NCBI GenBank assembly: GCA_009784185.1
Contig: WRCD01000003.1
Span: 1-64,000 of the forward strand
Reading direction: 5' to 3'
From: Bacillota bacterium
GTDB taxonomy: Bacteria; Bacillota; Clostridia; Christensenellales; UBA1242
Length of the DNA stretch: 64,000 nucleotides
Shown here piece after piece: positions 40,601-50,400 of this stretch (positions are counted from its first letter, which is position 1; the number at the start of each line of letters is the position of its first letter). A program made the position numbers and the translations under genes. The notes under the pieces are model-generated. The model was not told where the DNA came from and did not search any database. It saw nothing but the letters and a program-made list of their open reading frames with translations.

Positions 40601-41032
40601 AGGACGTACGTAAGCACAAAGTACGACAGAGCCCAAACCCTGCTTAAAGATGTTGAACGCAGGGATATGCGTGCAACCATTGAGCATAAACTAAAACTTC
40701 TGCGCCGTGATTTAACAGACTCTAAAGATTATCTATTGCAGGAAGAGGCGGAATACTTCAGACAGATGGAGGCTTACAACACCGCTAAGGAGATTGCAAA
40801 ATCCGACCCGGAAATTACTCTTGAAAAGCTGGAAGACAAATACGTTAAATTTGATAAATACAAGCTTCAGCTGGAAGACAAGATTGCAGGAATTACCGAC
40901 GACATTGCCGCGTTAGAGTATGAGCGCGACAGATTGAAGCGCGAAACAGATAAGGCAATTAAGCATGCTGCAGAAATTGAAAAACCGCAAACAGTAAAAA
41001 AGAAACCGACTTACCCGGCTAAGAAAAAATAA
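37646..41032 (+). CDS. Large single-pass surface protein with repeated beta-rich modules and cytoplasmic coiled coil
   Basis: N-terminal signal segment, repeated LSANSYYRVSVWVRT-type modules, late TM (WLLLPTIIFGVALIVAIAGYAVRRL), then ~130 charged helical residues ending KKKPTYPAKKK. Confidence 0.7.
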   Translation: MTKSKTKLVRNLLISVALVFCFALLQNGVLFQFAGYNQYSERNIVSAAYENDITSALSNNNFANFGYSSTFPYSPNNWTASNTGASLDYLKHGVVDMSRSVFDTKHTEYGLLASDHANLPVTTDNFCLMINAGTAAVSFGYTTNSSVALSANSYYRVSVWVRTSASGRASVYLMGNAFNDLVSARLESRNTGTNWVNHTFMIATSAFSAENFSLGLWLGIKGGTGSQGFAMFDAVRIAQISESTFAAANESNVLSKVDLRTAPVLAGQDGFVTNGDFKAGSSGWTPITTNPPHQFAGNPAYSAYNGVINVASYSSNTAGTPDYSGPGTNFRSGHEFAWLINNRMPTTVGVKSADILIKQHGIYRLSVFVKSGELTGSAAGIKLSGKVSGSDDEQTFSSEFTGIRAGSSTVNATNGWTEYVFYVVGNPFADSNVNLEFWLGSSDVSTATGHVFFSTVSTQRVSHTQMKDGTSRDTNNRTLNMFNSTSENFTNGYFNFVNNQNNSISYPLLPASWTHDTDNVTQLNQIKSGVINTNAAHFEANKANGNYPANLTNPGRTPIQSDTSVNASNNALLIGNLNPQAQSFASSSGGLSANEHKLVSVMLRTQLSNSSDGAYIQVKTDTGMIITEFHNISSNAYWTTYNIYVRGNLFTNNLLLTLGLGTAAKPVMGYAFFDNATIETITAAEYQAANTGKITSLTSCTVTAKADFQSGSLSFSSGIADPLTGLFASTSYSGEFHASNGSQVTPANGVLDTAATTHPDYQKVGVPAVTNDPRVLMISSANDVYFSYTSNTSYSLSANSYYRLSVWVRTVGVRQLHDDSFSYDEDGNKLTTWGASISVLGIDQMFTAIDTKDYTHEFHNNNPWAENEFKEYVFLISTTESVNAKIMLALGSSNGLTTGMVFFSSVALTSMSELEMLNALSGYGDNLPDNVIHIANTDTKDSPDTGPTDPIPFDWLLLPTIIFGVALIVAIAGYAVRRLSKLRKNRTYVSTKYDRAQTLLKDVERRDMRATIEHKLKLLRRDLTDSKDYLLQEEAEYFRQMEAYNTAKEIAKSDPEITLEKLEDKYVKFDKYKLQLEDKIAGITDDIAALEYERDRLKRETDKAIKHAAEIEKPQTVKKKPTYPAKKK

Positions 41033-41053
41033 CAGGCGCTGCCTGTTATTTTT
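41029..41053. terminator. Intrinsic terminator
   Basis: aataacaggcgctgcctgttattttttt. Confidence 0.7.
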
Positions 41054-42176
41054 TTAATTGTTTAATATAACATCTTCTTCTTCTGTGGCGTCTTGTTTCG
41101 TAATTTCCAAACAATGCGTGCATCTTGTAATTGGTTTCCATCTGCGGATTACTTTCGCCGAACTTCAGGTTGGGGTTTTTAATTAGTCTGCTAGTCATAT
41201 TATTAAATATAATTGCAGGCGCACCGCTGTTTGCATACTCAGGCACAACTCCTATTAAACAAAAATCTATTCTATTGTGGTTTTTTAAGGCGTGTAATAT
41301 TCTAAACGCCCCAAGCGGAAACAATTTACCGCGGCTTTTCTGCACGGCTTTTGCAATTGAGGGAACGGCCAGCCCGAATGCAACAACCTTGTCGTCTTTA
41401 TCAATCAGTACCGAAATATAGTCGATGTTCAGCACAAGTTTAAATTGGCTTATTATCCCCTTACGGGCCTTTTCCGACAGCGGAATTGCACCATATATGT
41501 TTTCATACGCTTTATCCAGAACATCTAAAATCTGACTGCCGTACCGTTTTATCAACTGCCCTTTGCTCAGCCCCTGAACTTCCCGCAGCCCTGTACGCTT
41601 CATAACCGCCTGAGACAGGCGTTGGTGACGCTCGGGCACCTTATCGGGGACCTTAATTTCATATTCTATCCAGTCATTGTCTTTAACAAAATCCAGCCGT
41701 TCAAAATGCTTCTGGTAATATTCAAAGTTGTAATATGTTTCAAAGGTAGACAACTCATTAAAGCCTTCAATCAACAGCCCTTCTTTATCAAGGTCATTAA
41801 ATCCAAGCGGCCCGTAAATGGTGTCCATGCCTTGTGATATACCCCAGTCACTTACTGCCTGAATCAGCTTTTCAGACACCTCGGTGTCATCTATAAAATC
41901 TATGCGGGTCAGGCGCACGCGTTTTTCGTTAAACTTTTTATTTGCCGGGTGCAAAATAATGCCCCCCGCCCTGCCGGCCAGCTTTCCGTCCTTGTACGCT
42001 AAAAACAGTTTAACGTCCGCCTGGTCCAGATACGGACTTTTTTTGGGCGTAAAAATATTCAGCTCATCACCAAAAAGCGACGGCACATAATACTTGTTAT
42101 CTTTGTATAAATCCACCGGAAATTGTATGTATTCCTTCAGCTCTTTTCCGGAGCCTACCTCTTTTATTGTAACCAT
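41046..42176 (-). CDS. GNAT-like acyltransferase family protein
   Basis: FLAYKDGKLAGRAGGIILHPANKKFNEKRVRLTRIDFIDD, YGPLGFNDLDKEGLLIEGF. Confidence 0.65.
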   Translation of the reverse strand: MVTIKEVGSGKELKEYIQFPVDLYKDNKYYVPSLFGDELNIFTPKKSPYLDQADVKLFLAYKDGKLAGRAGGIILHPANKKFNEKRVRLTRIDFIDDTEVSEKLIQAVSDWGISQGMDTIYGPLGFNDLDKEGLLIEGFNELSTFETYYNFEYYQKHFERLDFVKDNDWIEYEIKVPDKVPERHQRLSQAVMKRTGLREVQGLSKGQLIKRYGSQILDVLDKAYENIYGAIPLSEKARKGIISQFKLVLNIDYISVLIDKDDKVVAFGLAVPSIAKAVQKSRGKLFPLGAFRILHALKNHNRIDFCLIGVVPEYANSGAPAIIFNNMTSRLIKNPNLKFGESNPQMETNYKMHALFGNYETRRHRRRRCYIKQLKK

Positions 42177-42218
42177 AACAAGATTTTACTCTTTTTTAAT
42201 TAAAAACACAAACGAATT

Positions 42219-42527
42219 TTATTCGATGTTTAAAAGCTGTCCTATAAAAACATTGTTAAGATTGTTTTTCTTCTTAAGCGACTCTGTTGTTACGCCATGT
42301 TTCTCTGCAATAGAGTTTATTGTATCCATGGGCTTTACCACGTAGAATGTTTGATTTATGTTGGTAATAAAAACACAATCCCCCGCCTGCAAAGTTTCAG
42401 CCTCGGCTTCTATATTTTTAACAGATGTATTATAGTCACTTGCAATGCCGGCAGCAGTCTCCCCCGGCTGCACCTGATGCATAATCTTACTGCAGAACAT
42501 ACGGTTTGGTTTTAATAATTCAATCAT
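42219..42527 (-). CDS. LysM-domain protein (two LysM)
   Basis: HQVQPGETAAGIASDYNTSVKNI and YVVKPMDTINSIAEKHGVTTESLKKKNNL. Confidence 0.8.
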   Translation of the reverse strand: MIELLKPNRMFCSKIMHQVQPGETAAGIASDYNTSVKNIEAEAETLQAGDCVFITNINQTFYVVKPMDTINSIAEKHGVTTESLKKKNNLNNVFIGQLLNIE

Positions 42528-44118
42528 GTATTATTTCTATGCTGACAAAAATAGATATAGTATAGGGAGTTATCTAATCTTGGGTTCGTTATTTCGTGCC
42601 GTTACAATCATTGCCTTATTTGCTATCATTACGCGCATAGCCGGGTTTCTGTTCCGTATCTATCTGGCTCAGGAACTGGGCGCTGAAATGCTGGGCATAT
42701 ACCAGATAGCATTTTCGGTTTTTATGGTGCTGATTGTAATTGTTTCAAGCGGACTGCCGCTGGCCGTGTCAAAACTGACCGCCGGTTACAGAGCTAAAGG
42801 AGATAAAAAAAGCGAAAACAAAACCACAACTGCGGCGTTTATAGTCGGGCTTACCGTAAGCGTGTTTTTATGCGGCGTGTTGTTTGCCTTTCAAAACCTG
42901 TTTGGTTTACTGTTTACCGATTTCAGGTGTATGCTGATTTTAATCACCTTGCTGCCTGCGGTAATTGCTTCGGCGGTTTATGCCGTTTTTAGAGGCACGC
43001 TTTGGGGGCAGCGAGATTACTTCAGCGTGGGCTGGACAGAACTGGCCGAACAGCTTTTGCGGATTTTGTTTTTTGTAATTATTATTAATTTCGGATGGCT
43101 GAGCCTGGACGGGGCAATGGCAGCAGGAGTATCATTGTCTATTGCCTGCACCATATCAGCAATACTGGTTTTTATAGTTTACTTAAGGCACGGCGGAAAA
43201 ATAAAACCGCCTAAAGGGCATTTCGGCCCGGTATTAAAATCTGCTGTACCGGTGACCGGAGTACGAACTGTAAGCAGCCTTATCCAACCGGTTATAGCAC
43301 TATTATTTCCGCTCAGCCTGATTCTGGCAGGTTTTACAAACGAACAGGCACTAAGTATGTTTGGGGTTGCCATGGGCATGACATTTCCACTGCTGTTTCT
43401 GCCCGGCACTTTAACCGGCGCACTGGCATTTACGCTGATACCGGAGCTAAGCTCTGCTGTAACGCAAAAAAACACCGGGTTGATTGAAAACCGTATAAAA
43501 TCAGCATTTGCTTTCAGTGTGTTTGTTTCCATGCTTTGTGTGCCGCTGTTTATGGGGCTTGGTAAAGAAATAGGTGTGTTTCTGTACGGTCCGGAAAACA
43601 TAACCAGCGGCGTGTATCTTGCCCGGGCAGCGTGGATAATGGTGCCGCTGAGTCTGGCCAATATAACAAGCAGTATACTCAACTCACTTAATCTTGAAGT
43701 TAAATCGTTTATACACAACATAATAGGCGGAGCAATATTATTATTGTGCGTTGGATTCCTGCCGCAATTTATGGGCGTAGATGCTCTGATACTGGGCATG
43801 GGATTATGCATGACCATAACCACGCTCTTAAACGTGCGCATGATTAAAAAACACGTTCCGATTAAATTAGGCGCCATAAAACCAATAATCGGAATGGGCC
43901 TTATTGCGCTTGGCTGCGCATTACTGTCGGGCCTGCTATATCCATTGCTGGAGCGCATATTCCCCGCTGTTATCAACTTGGTTTTGTCGGGCGGAATAGG
44001 GCTTGCAGCTTTTATTGGATTATGCATGGCGTTCAAACTTGCAGATGTATTAACTTATGCCGTAATAGTCACTTCCCGGTTTAAAAAGAAAAGCAAAGGT
44101 ATAAAACAACCGGTTTAA
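42526..44118 (+). CDS. SpoVB/MurJ-like polysaccharide flippase
   Basis: MOP-family multi-TM; RIAGFLFRIYLAQELGAEMLGIYQIAFSVF. Confidence 0.85.
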   Translation: MYYFYADKNRYSIGSYLILGSLFRAVTIIALFAIITRIAGFLFRIYLAQELGAEMLGIYQIAFSVFMVLIVIVSSGLPLAVSKLTAGYRAKGDKKSENKTTTAAFIVGLTVSVFLCGVLFAFQNLFGLLFTDFRCMLILITLLPAVIASAVYAVFRGTLWGQRDYFSVGWTELAEQLLRILFFVIIINFGWLSLDGAMAAGVSLSIACTISAILVFIVYLRHGGKIKPPKGHFGPVLKSAVPVTGVRTVSSLIQPVIALLFPLSLILAGFTNEQALSMFGVAMGMTFPLLFLPGTLTGALAFTLIPELSSAVTQKNTGLIENRIKSAFAFSVFVSMLCVPLFMGLGKEIGVFLYGPENITSGVYLARAAWIMVPLSLANITSSILNSLNLEVKSFIHNIIGGAILLLCVGFLPQFMGVDALILGMGLCMTITTLLNVRMIKKHVPIKLGAIKPIIGMGLIALGCALLSGLLYPLLERIFPAVINLVLSGGIGLAAFIGLCMAFKLADVLTYAVIVTSRFKKKSKGIKQPV

Positions 44119-44132
44119 GCAAGACTCCTGTT

Positions 44133-44849
44133 ATGTTAGTAATTTTTGTAAGAGCCGTAATAATCTTTTTAATAGTACTTGTGTTTATCCGCCTTATGGG
44201 AAAGCGGCAGATAGGCGAAATGCAGCCGTTTGAACTTGTTATTACCATAATCATAGCCGACCTGGCTACAACACCAATGGCACAAAACTCAATACCGCTG
44301 CTGCACGGATTGATTCCCGCACTTACGCTTGTTGTGCTGCACTTCGGGTTGTCGCTTATTTCACGCAAAAGTATAATAATGCGCCGGGTTATCAGCGGCA
44401 AGCCCGTTATTGTCATTTCCGGAGACGGAATAGATTATGCGGCGCTGAAAAGCCTTAATATGAATTTTGACGACCTAAGCGAGGGGCTGCGCACCTGCGG
44501 ATATATCAATATTGAGGATATTCAATATGCCGTTGTTGAAACAAACGGCACTTTTACCGCTATCCCCAAAGCGGAAAAAGCACCGGTTGTAAATGAGGAT
44601 ATGGATATAAAGCTGGAGGAAGTAAGTCTGCCGGTTAACCTCATAACCTCCGGTAAAATTATGAACGCTAACATGAAACTTATGCAGGTATCTATGGACG
44701 ACATAAAACACCAGCTGGCTAAAATGGGCAATTTTGTGTTAAAAGACGTTATGCTGCTTAGTTTAGATAACAACGGCAAAATCTTTATGCAGCCGTTTAG
44801 AGGCAAATACCAGGTTTTAAATACCAACCTGAAAGGAGGCAGTGCCTGA
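44133..44849 (+). CDS. DUF421 (YetF/YrbG-like) membrane protein
   Basis: FIRLMGKRQIGEMQPFELVITIIIADLATTPM. Confidence 0.88.
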   Translation: MLVIFVRAVIIFLIVLVFIRLMGKRQIGEMQPFELVITIIIADLATTPMAQNSIPLLHGLIPALTLVVLHFGLSLISRKSIIMRRVISGKPVIVISGDGIDYAALKSLNMNFDDLSEGLRTCGYINIEDIQYAVVETNGTFTAIPKAEKAPVVNEDMDIKLEEVSLPVNLITSGKIMNANMKLMQVSMDDIKHQLAKMGNFVLKDVMLLSLDNNGKIFMQPFRGKYQVLNTNLKGGSA

Positions 44850-45232
44850 TGATGAAACGAGGCATTATCATCCTTGTGCTTTTTGCGGCAATGCTGGGGC
44901 TTTTAGTCTGGCTGCAGATTTATATGAGCGATACAATGAACACCATGCTATATAAAACCGAGATGCTGGAAAAGGCGCTTGCGGAGGAGGACTACGAACT
45001 TAGCCTGGCTTTATGCAAAGAGCTTGAGGCATATTGGGAGCGGCAGGAAGCGGTTCTTGCCATGTTTATTGAGCATAACGAGATTGAAGATATTGGCAAG
45101 CAGCTGAGATATACCTTGGCACACATAGAAAAAGGCGACCTTCCGGTTGCCTTAATCGAATGTAAAATGCTTGCCCACCGCATAATTATGGGGTTGTATC
45201 TGTTTAACTTTGACCTGCAGAATATTATTTAG
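44849..45232 (+). CDS. DUF4363-like membrane-anchored protein
   Basis: N-terminal TM, helical remainder, overlaps the DUF421 gene. Confidence 0.7.
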   Translation: MMKRGIIILVLFAAMLGLLVWLQIYMSDTMNTMLYKTEMLEKALAEEDYELSLALCKELEAYWERQEAVLAMFIEHNEIEDIGKQLRYTLAHIEKGDLPVALIECKMLAHRIIMGLYLFNFDLQNII

Positions 45233-45265
45233 TACGCACCTAAGCCTTCTGGCTTTAAAATGGAA

Positions 45266-47005
45266 TCAAGCTAAATTCGTAGTCGGTCGCAAAAATAAAG
45301 TCCAAGTCTGGTTGCTGGAAAAATCGAAAGTAATCGTTCTGTCTATTACAGTACTTTGTTCATACTTAGTCTCTGTATTCCCTTCCCAAGTTTTGAGATA
45401 CATTATTCTAAAGTCAATGCCGTTGTAAGTTATTATGTCGTTGTTCAATAGCGGTTGCCTTCTGGGAAGTATGTAGCTAAACGCATTATCGCCCGGCACA
45501 CCCGAAATTATCGTTGAGCCACCGTAAACATACGCGCTGTCGGGTGGCTCGGAAGCATTACTTAAGCAATACACTACATTAAACGTAAGCGTGCGGGCAG
45601 CGGTTTGGGCAACAAACACTGCGCGTATGTCAACCGCCTTAGCCAGCATGGGAAAAGATATTTGTGAAGAGTGCCCCATTACCTGACTATCGGTAAAATT
45701 GTACCAATTGGAAAACACATATCCGGTATTAGGTGTTGCTGTTAAAGTAACCGCGGTTCCGAATGCAATAGCTGTAGTGTTTGGCAGGCGTGTAACAGTT
45801 CCGCCGCCGGCGGTTCCGCTAAAAGTGCCTTGCCTGGCAGAAGTAGTTAAAGTATAACTTATCCTGTTAAAAGTTATGATTATACTATTAGTTGTAGCAA
45901 CATTAAAGTTAATTGGGTGGCCGGAGTAGGCTGTGTTGTTGATAGTTGTTGTAAAGTTAAATCCGGCGGCGGGCGTAACAGTTAACTGTACCGTTGTAGC
46001 AAAGTTTCGGTCAAATGAAAAACCTGTTATAAACCCGCTGCCCACACCGGCTGCGGCAACACTGTTTCCGTTGCCGCCGTTATTCACGGTTACGTTAATA
46101 GTGCGTGGAAGCGGTTTAAATACAGCCTTATACTCAGTGTTTATTGTGTAATAAAAACCCAGGCTTAGGTTCGACGAATCTACCGGAACCCTGCCACACG
46201 CCACGGTAGCTACTTCTGCGTTTGTGACCTCAGTAGTTATCAGCGGCGTGGAAGAATTAACTAAGCCGTGAACCGTCCTGCCCCGCACATCCCAGCGCAC
46301 AAATTCATATCCGGGGTTGGCACGAGCGGTTATCGTGCCTATGTTTGCGGAGTAACTAGCAGGGCTTCCGTTTGCGGTAGTTGCTGGTACTTTCACTGTA
46401 GTGGTTGCTCCCCCGTCTACATATCCGCCGATACCTGTGCCTTCCGTTAAGCTGGTCATTATGGTAAGCGTATATGATTCCCTTATAAAGAAAGCTCTGA
46501 AATGGTAATCTCCAGGATTGCCGTTGTTCGGGTGATTAATAGGATTTGAGCTATAACCCTGTTGAATCGTATGACTATTTGTTTGATAAATAGGAGTAGG
46601 AGCAGAAATAGTAAGCGTCCACTCATTGGCATAATATACTTCCCAGCGGACAAATTTCCAGCCGTGGCCCGGAATGGCAGTGGCTTTGTGAACATGTGTC
46701 TTAAACCCCGGTATCACGCCGTCTGTCCACTGCTCCATTTTGATAGAATTTACACCGTACGATACCGTTTTGTTGCCCGAAAGCGCCGCGCCGCTTATTG
46801 CGGGTGTGGGGCCTTGCTGCCCCTCATTATTATCAATGGTATACCTAACCCAGCCGGCTGCCTCTGCATTCTCTTTTGCGCTGCTTGCAAACCATAATGT
46901 GCCTGCAAGCACAAGGCCGGCAGATACAAACGTAAGCCCCACAATAAGGACAACAAGTTTTTTCATGCTCCGTATGTTGTTAATAAACTTAAAGCTCATA
47001 TACAC
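45266..47005 (-). CDS. Secreted InlB-B-repeat-like protein
   Basis: Signal peptide; repeated GYEFVRWDV / GHGWKFVRWEV / GYVFSNWYN modules. Confidence 0.75.
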   Translation of the reverse strand: MYMSFKFINNIRSMKKLVVLIVGLTFVSAGLVLAGTLWFASSAKENAEAAGWVRYTIDNNEGQQGPTPAISGAALSGNKTVSYGVNSIKMEQWTDGVIPGFKTHVHKATAIPGHGWKFVRWEVYYANEWTLTISAPTPIYQTNSHTIQQGYSSNPINHPNNGNPGDYHFRAFFIRESYTLTIMTSLTEGTGIGGYVDGGATTTVKVPATTANGSPASYSANIGTITARANPGYEFVRWDVRGRTVHGLVNSSTPLITTEVTNAEVATVACGRVPVDSSNLSLGFYYTINTEYKAVFKPLPRTINVTVNNGGNGNSVAAAGVGSGFITGFSFDRNFATTVQLTVTPAAGFNFTTTINNTAYSGHPINFNVATTNSIIITFNRISYTLTTSARQGTFSGTAGGGTVTRLPNTTAIAFGTAVTLTATPNTGYVFSNWYNFTDSQVMGHSSQISFPMLAKAVDIRAVFVAQTAARTLTFNVVYCLSNASEPPDSAYVYGGSTIISGVPGDNAFSYILPRRQPLLNNDIITYNGIDFRIMYLKTWEGNTETKYEQSTVIDRTITFDFSSNQTWTLFLRPTTNLA

Positions 47006-47017
47006 CCCCTGGATTAG

Positions 47018-47490
47018 TTAATAATGAATAGTGAATAATGAATAATGAATAATTATTGGTCGCTTTGCTCCGATTGCACGTTCTTTGCAGTTTTAACAGA
47101 TGCGGTTAACAACTTAAGCAGTTCATCAATTTCACTCCGTATCGAGTCAAACTCTTTTTGACTAATATAACCTGTTTCGCTCAACAGCAACAGCCAATAT
47201 TTGGTTTCGCTGGCTTCTTTGAGCGCAATGCTTAACTTGTTGGTAAAATCTGACCTTGAAGAGGCATAAAGACTTTCTGCAACATTTGCGCCAATGCTTG
47301 TCCCGCTTCTTAATATTTGATTGCTCATAACAAATTCATGCTTGCTTTCTTTTAAGTGCTTGTATAAGTTAATAATCCTAATTGCAAAAGCTTTGCTCTT
47401 ATCAAAAACCTTGTTATCTTTCATATTCCATCCTTTGGAGCGTATGCGACCCGCAATTATTCATTATTCATTATAAATTATTCATTATAA
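47018..47490. mobile_element. Putative miniature mobile unit: four-helix-bundle gene with family C inverted ends
   Basis: Left tgaataatgaataattattggtcgctttgctccga; right ttggagcgtatgcgacccgcaattattcattattca, inverted. Confidence 0.5.
47053..47424 (-). CDS. Four-helix-bundle protein, 23S rRNA-IVS (S23) family
   Basis: SKAFAIRIINLYKHL...QILRSGTSIGANVAESLYASSRSDFTNKLSIALKEASETKYWLLLL. Confidence 0.88.
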   Translation of the reverse strand: MKDNKVFDKSKAFAIRIINLYKHLKESKHEFVMSNQILRSGTSIGANVAESLYASSRSDFTNKLSIALKEASETKYWLLLLSETGYISQKEFDSIRSEIDELLKLLTASVKTAKNVQSEQSDQ

Positions 47491-50400
47491 TATAATCGTA
47501 CTGCCTACATATGTCTGCGTTTCGTCAAAGTCCTTTGACAGGAAGTTAAACACTGCACCCGCATTTCCAAGGTTAACAATAACGTGATTAGATAGCGTGG
47601 TTGTGCCGCCGCCGTCTGTAAACTTTGCTTCATAATAAACGTTGGTTATAAGGGTTATTGTATAGCCGGAATTGGCAGGAATTAAAACACGGTAATCTGC
47701 GCTTCCGCTGATTAAATAAGCGTATGAAGCCCCGGACGGAGCGGTAACAAGCAAGATGGACCCTGCAAGCGGACTCAGCCCCGGCGGAGATGGTGCGCTG
47801 GCCGCCGACAATGTAATTGCCCCTTGCATACTGTATCGTGCCTCAATGTCCCAGTTAGCTTCAAGCCCGGTTATATAATACAACGGAGACACAGTGAGAC
47901 GCGTGTTTGTATCTTTAATGAAATAACCTACAAACTGCAGATAGTTAACACCATAGAAAGCTGAAGCCGTATTGTATCTGCCTATATATTGCTCACTCTT
48001 AAGTTCAAGGCTTTGCCCAAGCGCAAGTGAAGCAGAAATGTTGTACACATAATTGCCGCCTGTAATCTGTCGTGTTATGGCACCTACGTCATCAAACCTT
48101 CCCGAAACTTCCTGCTTAAGCGTTATCCTTCCGTCAACAGTAGTGTTTGCGGTTATAGGCGGCTGAGTCCCGTACTTGTATGCCAGGTCATGCAGATTTG
48201 TGCTTAAGTTTACCATAAACGACTGTCTGTTAAAAGTAAACTCAAAGTTTATTGCCGAGGCCTGGTTGGTTGGATTGGTGCTGAATGTAAAGTCTGCTCC
48301 AAACTGCCACGGCTTGCCATAGCATACAACGGGCGTAACCTGAGGAGACGACAACACAACGCCGTTTAGCTTAATGCTTGCAAGCGTAAACGCAGTGCCG
48401 TTTTTCGGCCGCAGTGTAACGTTAAAGGTGCTGTCCTTGGTTATAAACTTTTTGCCTGTCATACTTGTAGCAGGAGTTGGGGCGGTTCGGTTGACGGTAA
48501 ACAAAATGTCGCCAACCTCTCCGGTAGTGCCGTTCCATGCGTAATCGGTGTCGGAGGCAATAGTAATATTGCTAGGCGCAAATGCCTTAAAATTTAACCT
48601 AACAGCATTGTACTCAAACAAGTAATGTATGGTTATTATATCATGCGTAAGGCTTCTGCCCATAAGGTTAAACAAACTTATTACATCCATGCCTTGTACA
48701 AACTTATATATAATTGTCTGCCTTCCGCCATATAACGAATCAGCCCGTTGAGCGTAGCCGTAGTTTGGCGAAGTGGTTGTTGTTGACATCATATAAAGCG
48801 GATGACCTGAAACAAGCCCAAGCCCGGCAGACAGCAATAAACTTGTTGAAACTCCGGCAGTAGAATAATACTGATTATCGTTAAACTGTATCACAAAACC
48901 CTTAAACAAATACTCGTTAAGGTCAAGGGCTATCAGCTTTGCATGAACATCAGTGTCATTACCCGTAGCCATTCCACGGTTGATGTCAGCTGTGTGGTTA
49001 GCATCAAGTGTGTTTGGAGGTCTTGCAATCTTTTTGTTAGAAAAACCGCGCGGGCTGAAGTTGTCAATATGCTCTGCACGATTCAATCCAGCATTAGTAA
49101 ACTCTATGTTAGCGTTGATAGTTACCTCACGATAAAAGTACCGTACGTTGATTGCCGATGTTGAATTAGGCATACTTAATGTAGTAGACGTAGTGCTTGC
49201 TTTCGTGTTATTGTCAGTAAGCGCAGCGGTTAAAACAGTAGTTCCCATCACAATGGGCGGCGCGTTTGGGGGAGGAGTTGTTGAGTTTGTAAACTGAACT
49301 ATCGAAGCAAATCCGCTGGCAACTGTGGCATTTATTTCAATGTTGTAGGTGTAAGGCACGTTTACAATATTTGTGTTTGTTACCGTTACAGCATCATTTG
49401 TATCATTTTTGTTAAAGCGCCAATATGTTACGCTAACATTGCCCCAGGTGCCAAGCGCAACTCCGGATTGCGTGTGTGTTCGCTCCTCAAGCGTCTGGGT
49501 AAAGGTCAGGTTAAAGCTTTTTACCTGATAGTAGCAATATATTATGAGGTGGCTGTCAGTATACTTGGCATCTAACAGTATAGTATCATGCGTACTATCA
49601 AGGCTCTGGTGCTCTTTTAGCGCTTCTTCGCCAACATGCCATACGGGAGACAAATAGTTGCTTACGGTGTTGGTGGTGGTTTGTCTGGTTAATCGTAGTG
49701 GCGTGCCCGCATCCATTACATACTTTGCCGAAGCATAGTTGCCCGCAGTGTTTGCTGCAAGTGCCTCAACGGTACCGATTGTGACTCCGCTTCCGTTAGC
49801 CAGAATTCCTGACGGCAATGATGTTGCAGTAGAGTCGGTGCCTACCACAAGCGTAACTTCCACTTTACGCACAATAATTGCACGCAAAAATACCTGTCCA
49901 TTGGCGTAAGCAAAATTGGTACCGTTTGCGCCCCAGACAGTACGTAAAAAGTGCAAGGTAAATGCGCCGGTACTTACGTTATATTCAATCCTTTGTCCGG
50001 TTCCTCCGCTTGCAACAGTGGTTAAAGTAGTCCACACACCACTGCCAATGCTTATTTCAAACCTTACGTGGCTGTATATATAATTGGCAGATGTAGCAAT
50101 ACTGTACGTACCGGAAATCGACATAGGAGTAGCATCTGCAGCCTTCACGTCGTCAGTAAAAATGTTGGTAGGTAAGAGCACGGTGCCAAAATTTATTCCG
50201 CTACCACCCTCGGCAGGGCTACTGTTATAAGCGTCGAAAACAAAGCCTGTTGCCGTATATCGGGCTGTCCATAAGCTGGTTCTGGTGGCATTTGCAGTTG
50301 GAACATCATATGGCTCAGTAGGAGTTGTCATAGAATAAAAACTGTTGGCTGAATATGAAGTAACCGAAACAGTGGTACCCACCAACAGAGACATAGTGGA

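Noticed and set aside
47053-47424. S23-family gene as evidence of a 23S rRNA intervening sequence
   Set aside because: No rRNA sequence flanks it; neighbours are surface-protein genes.
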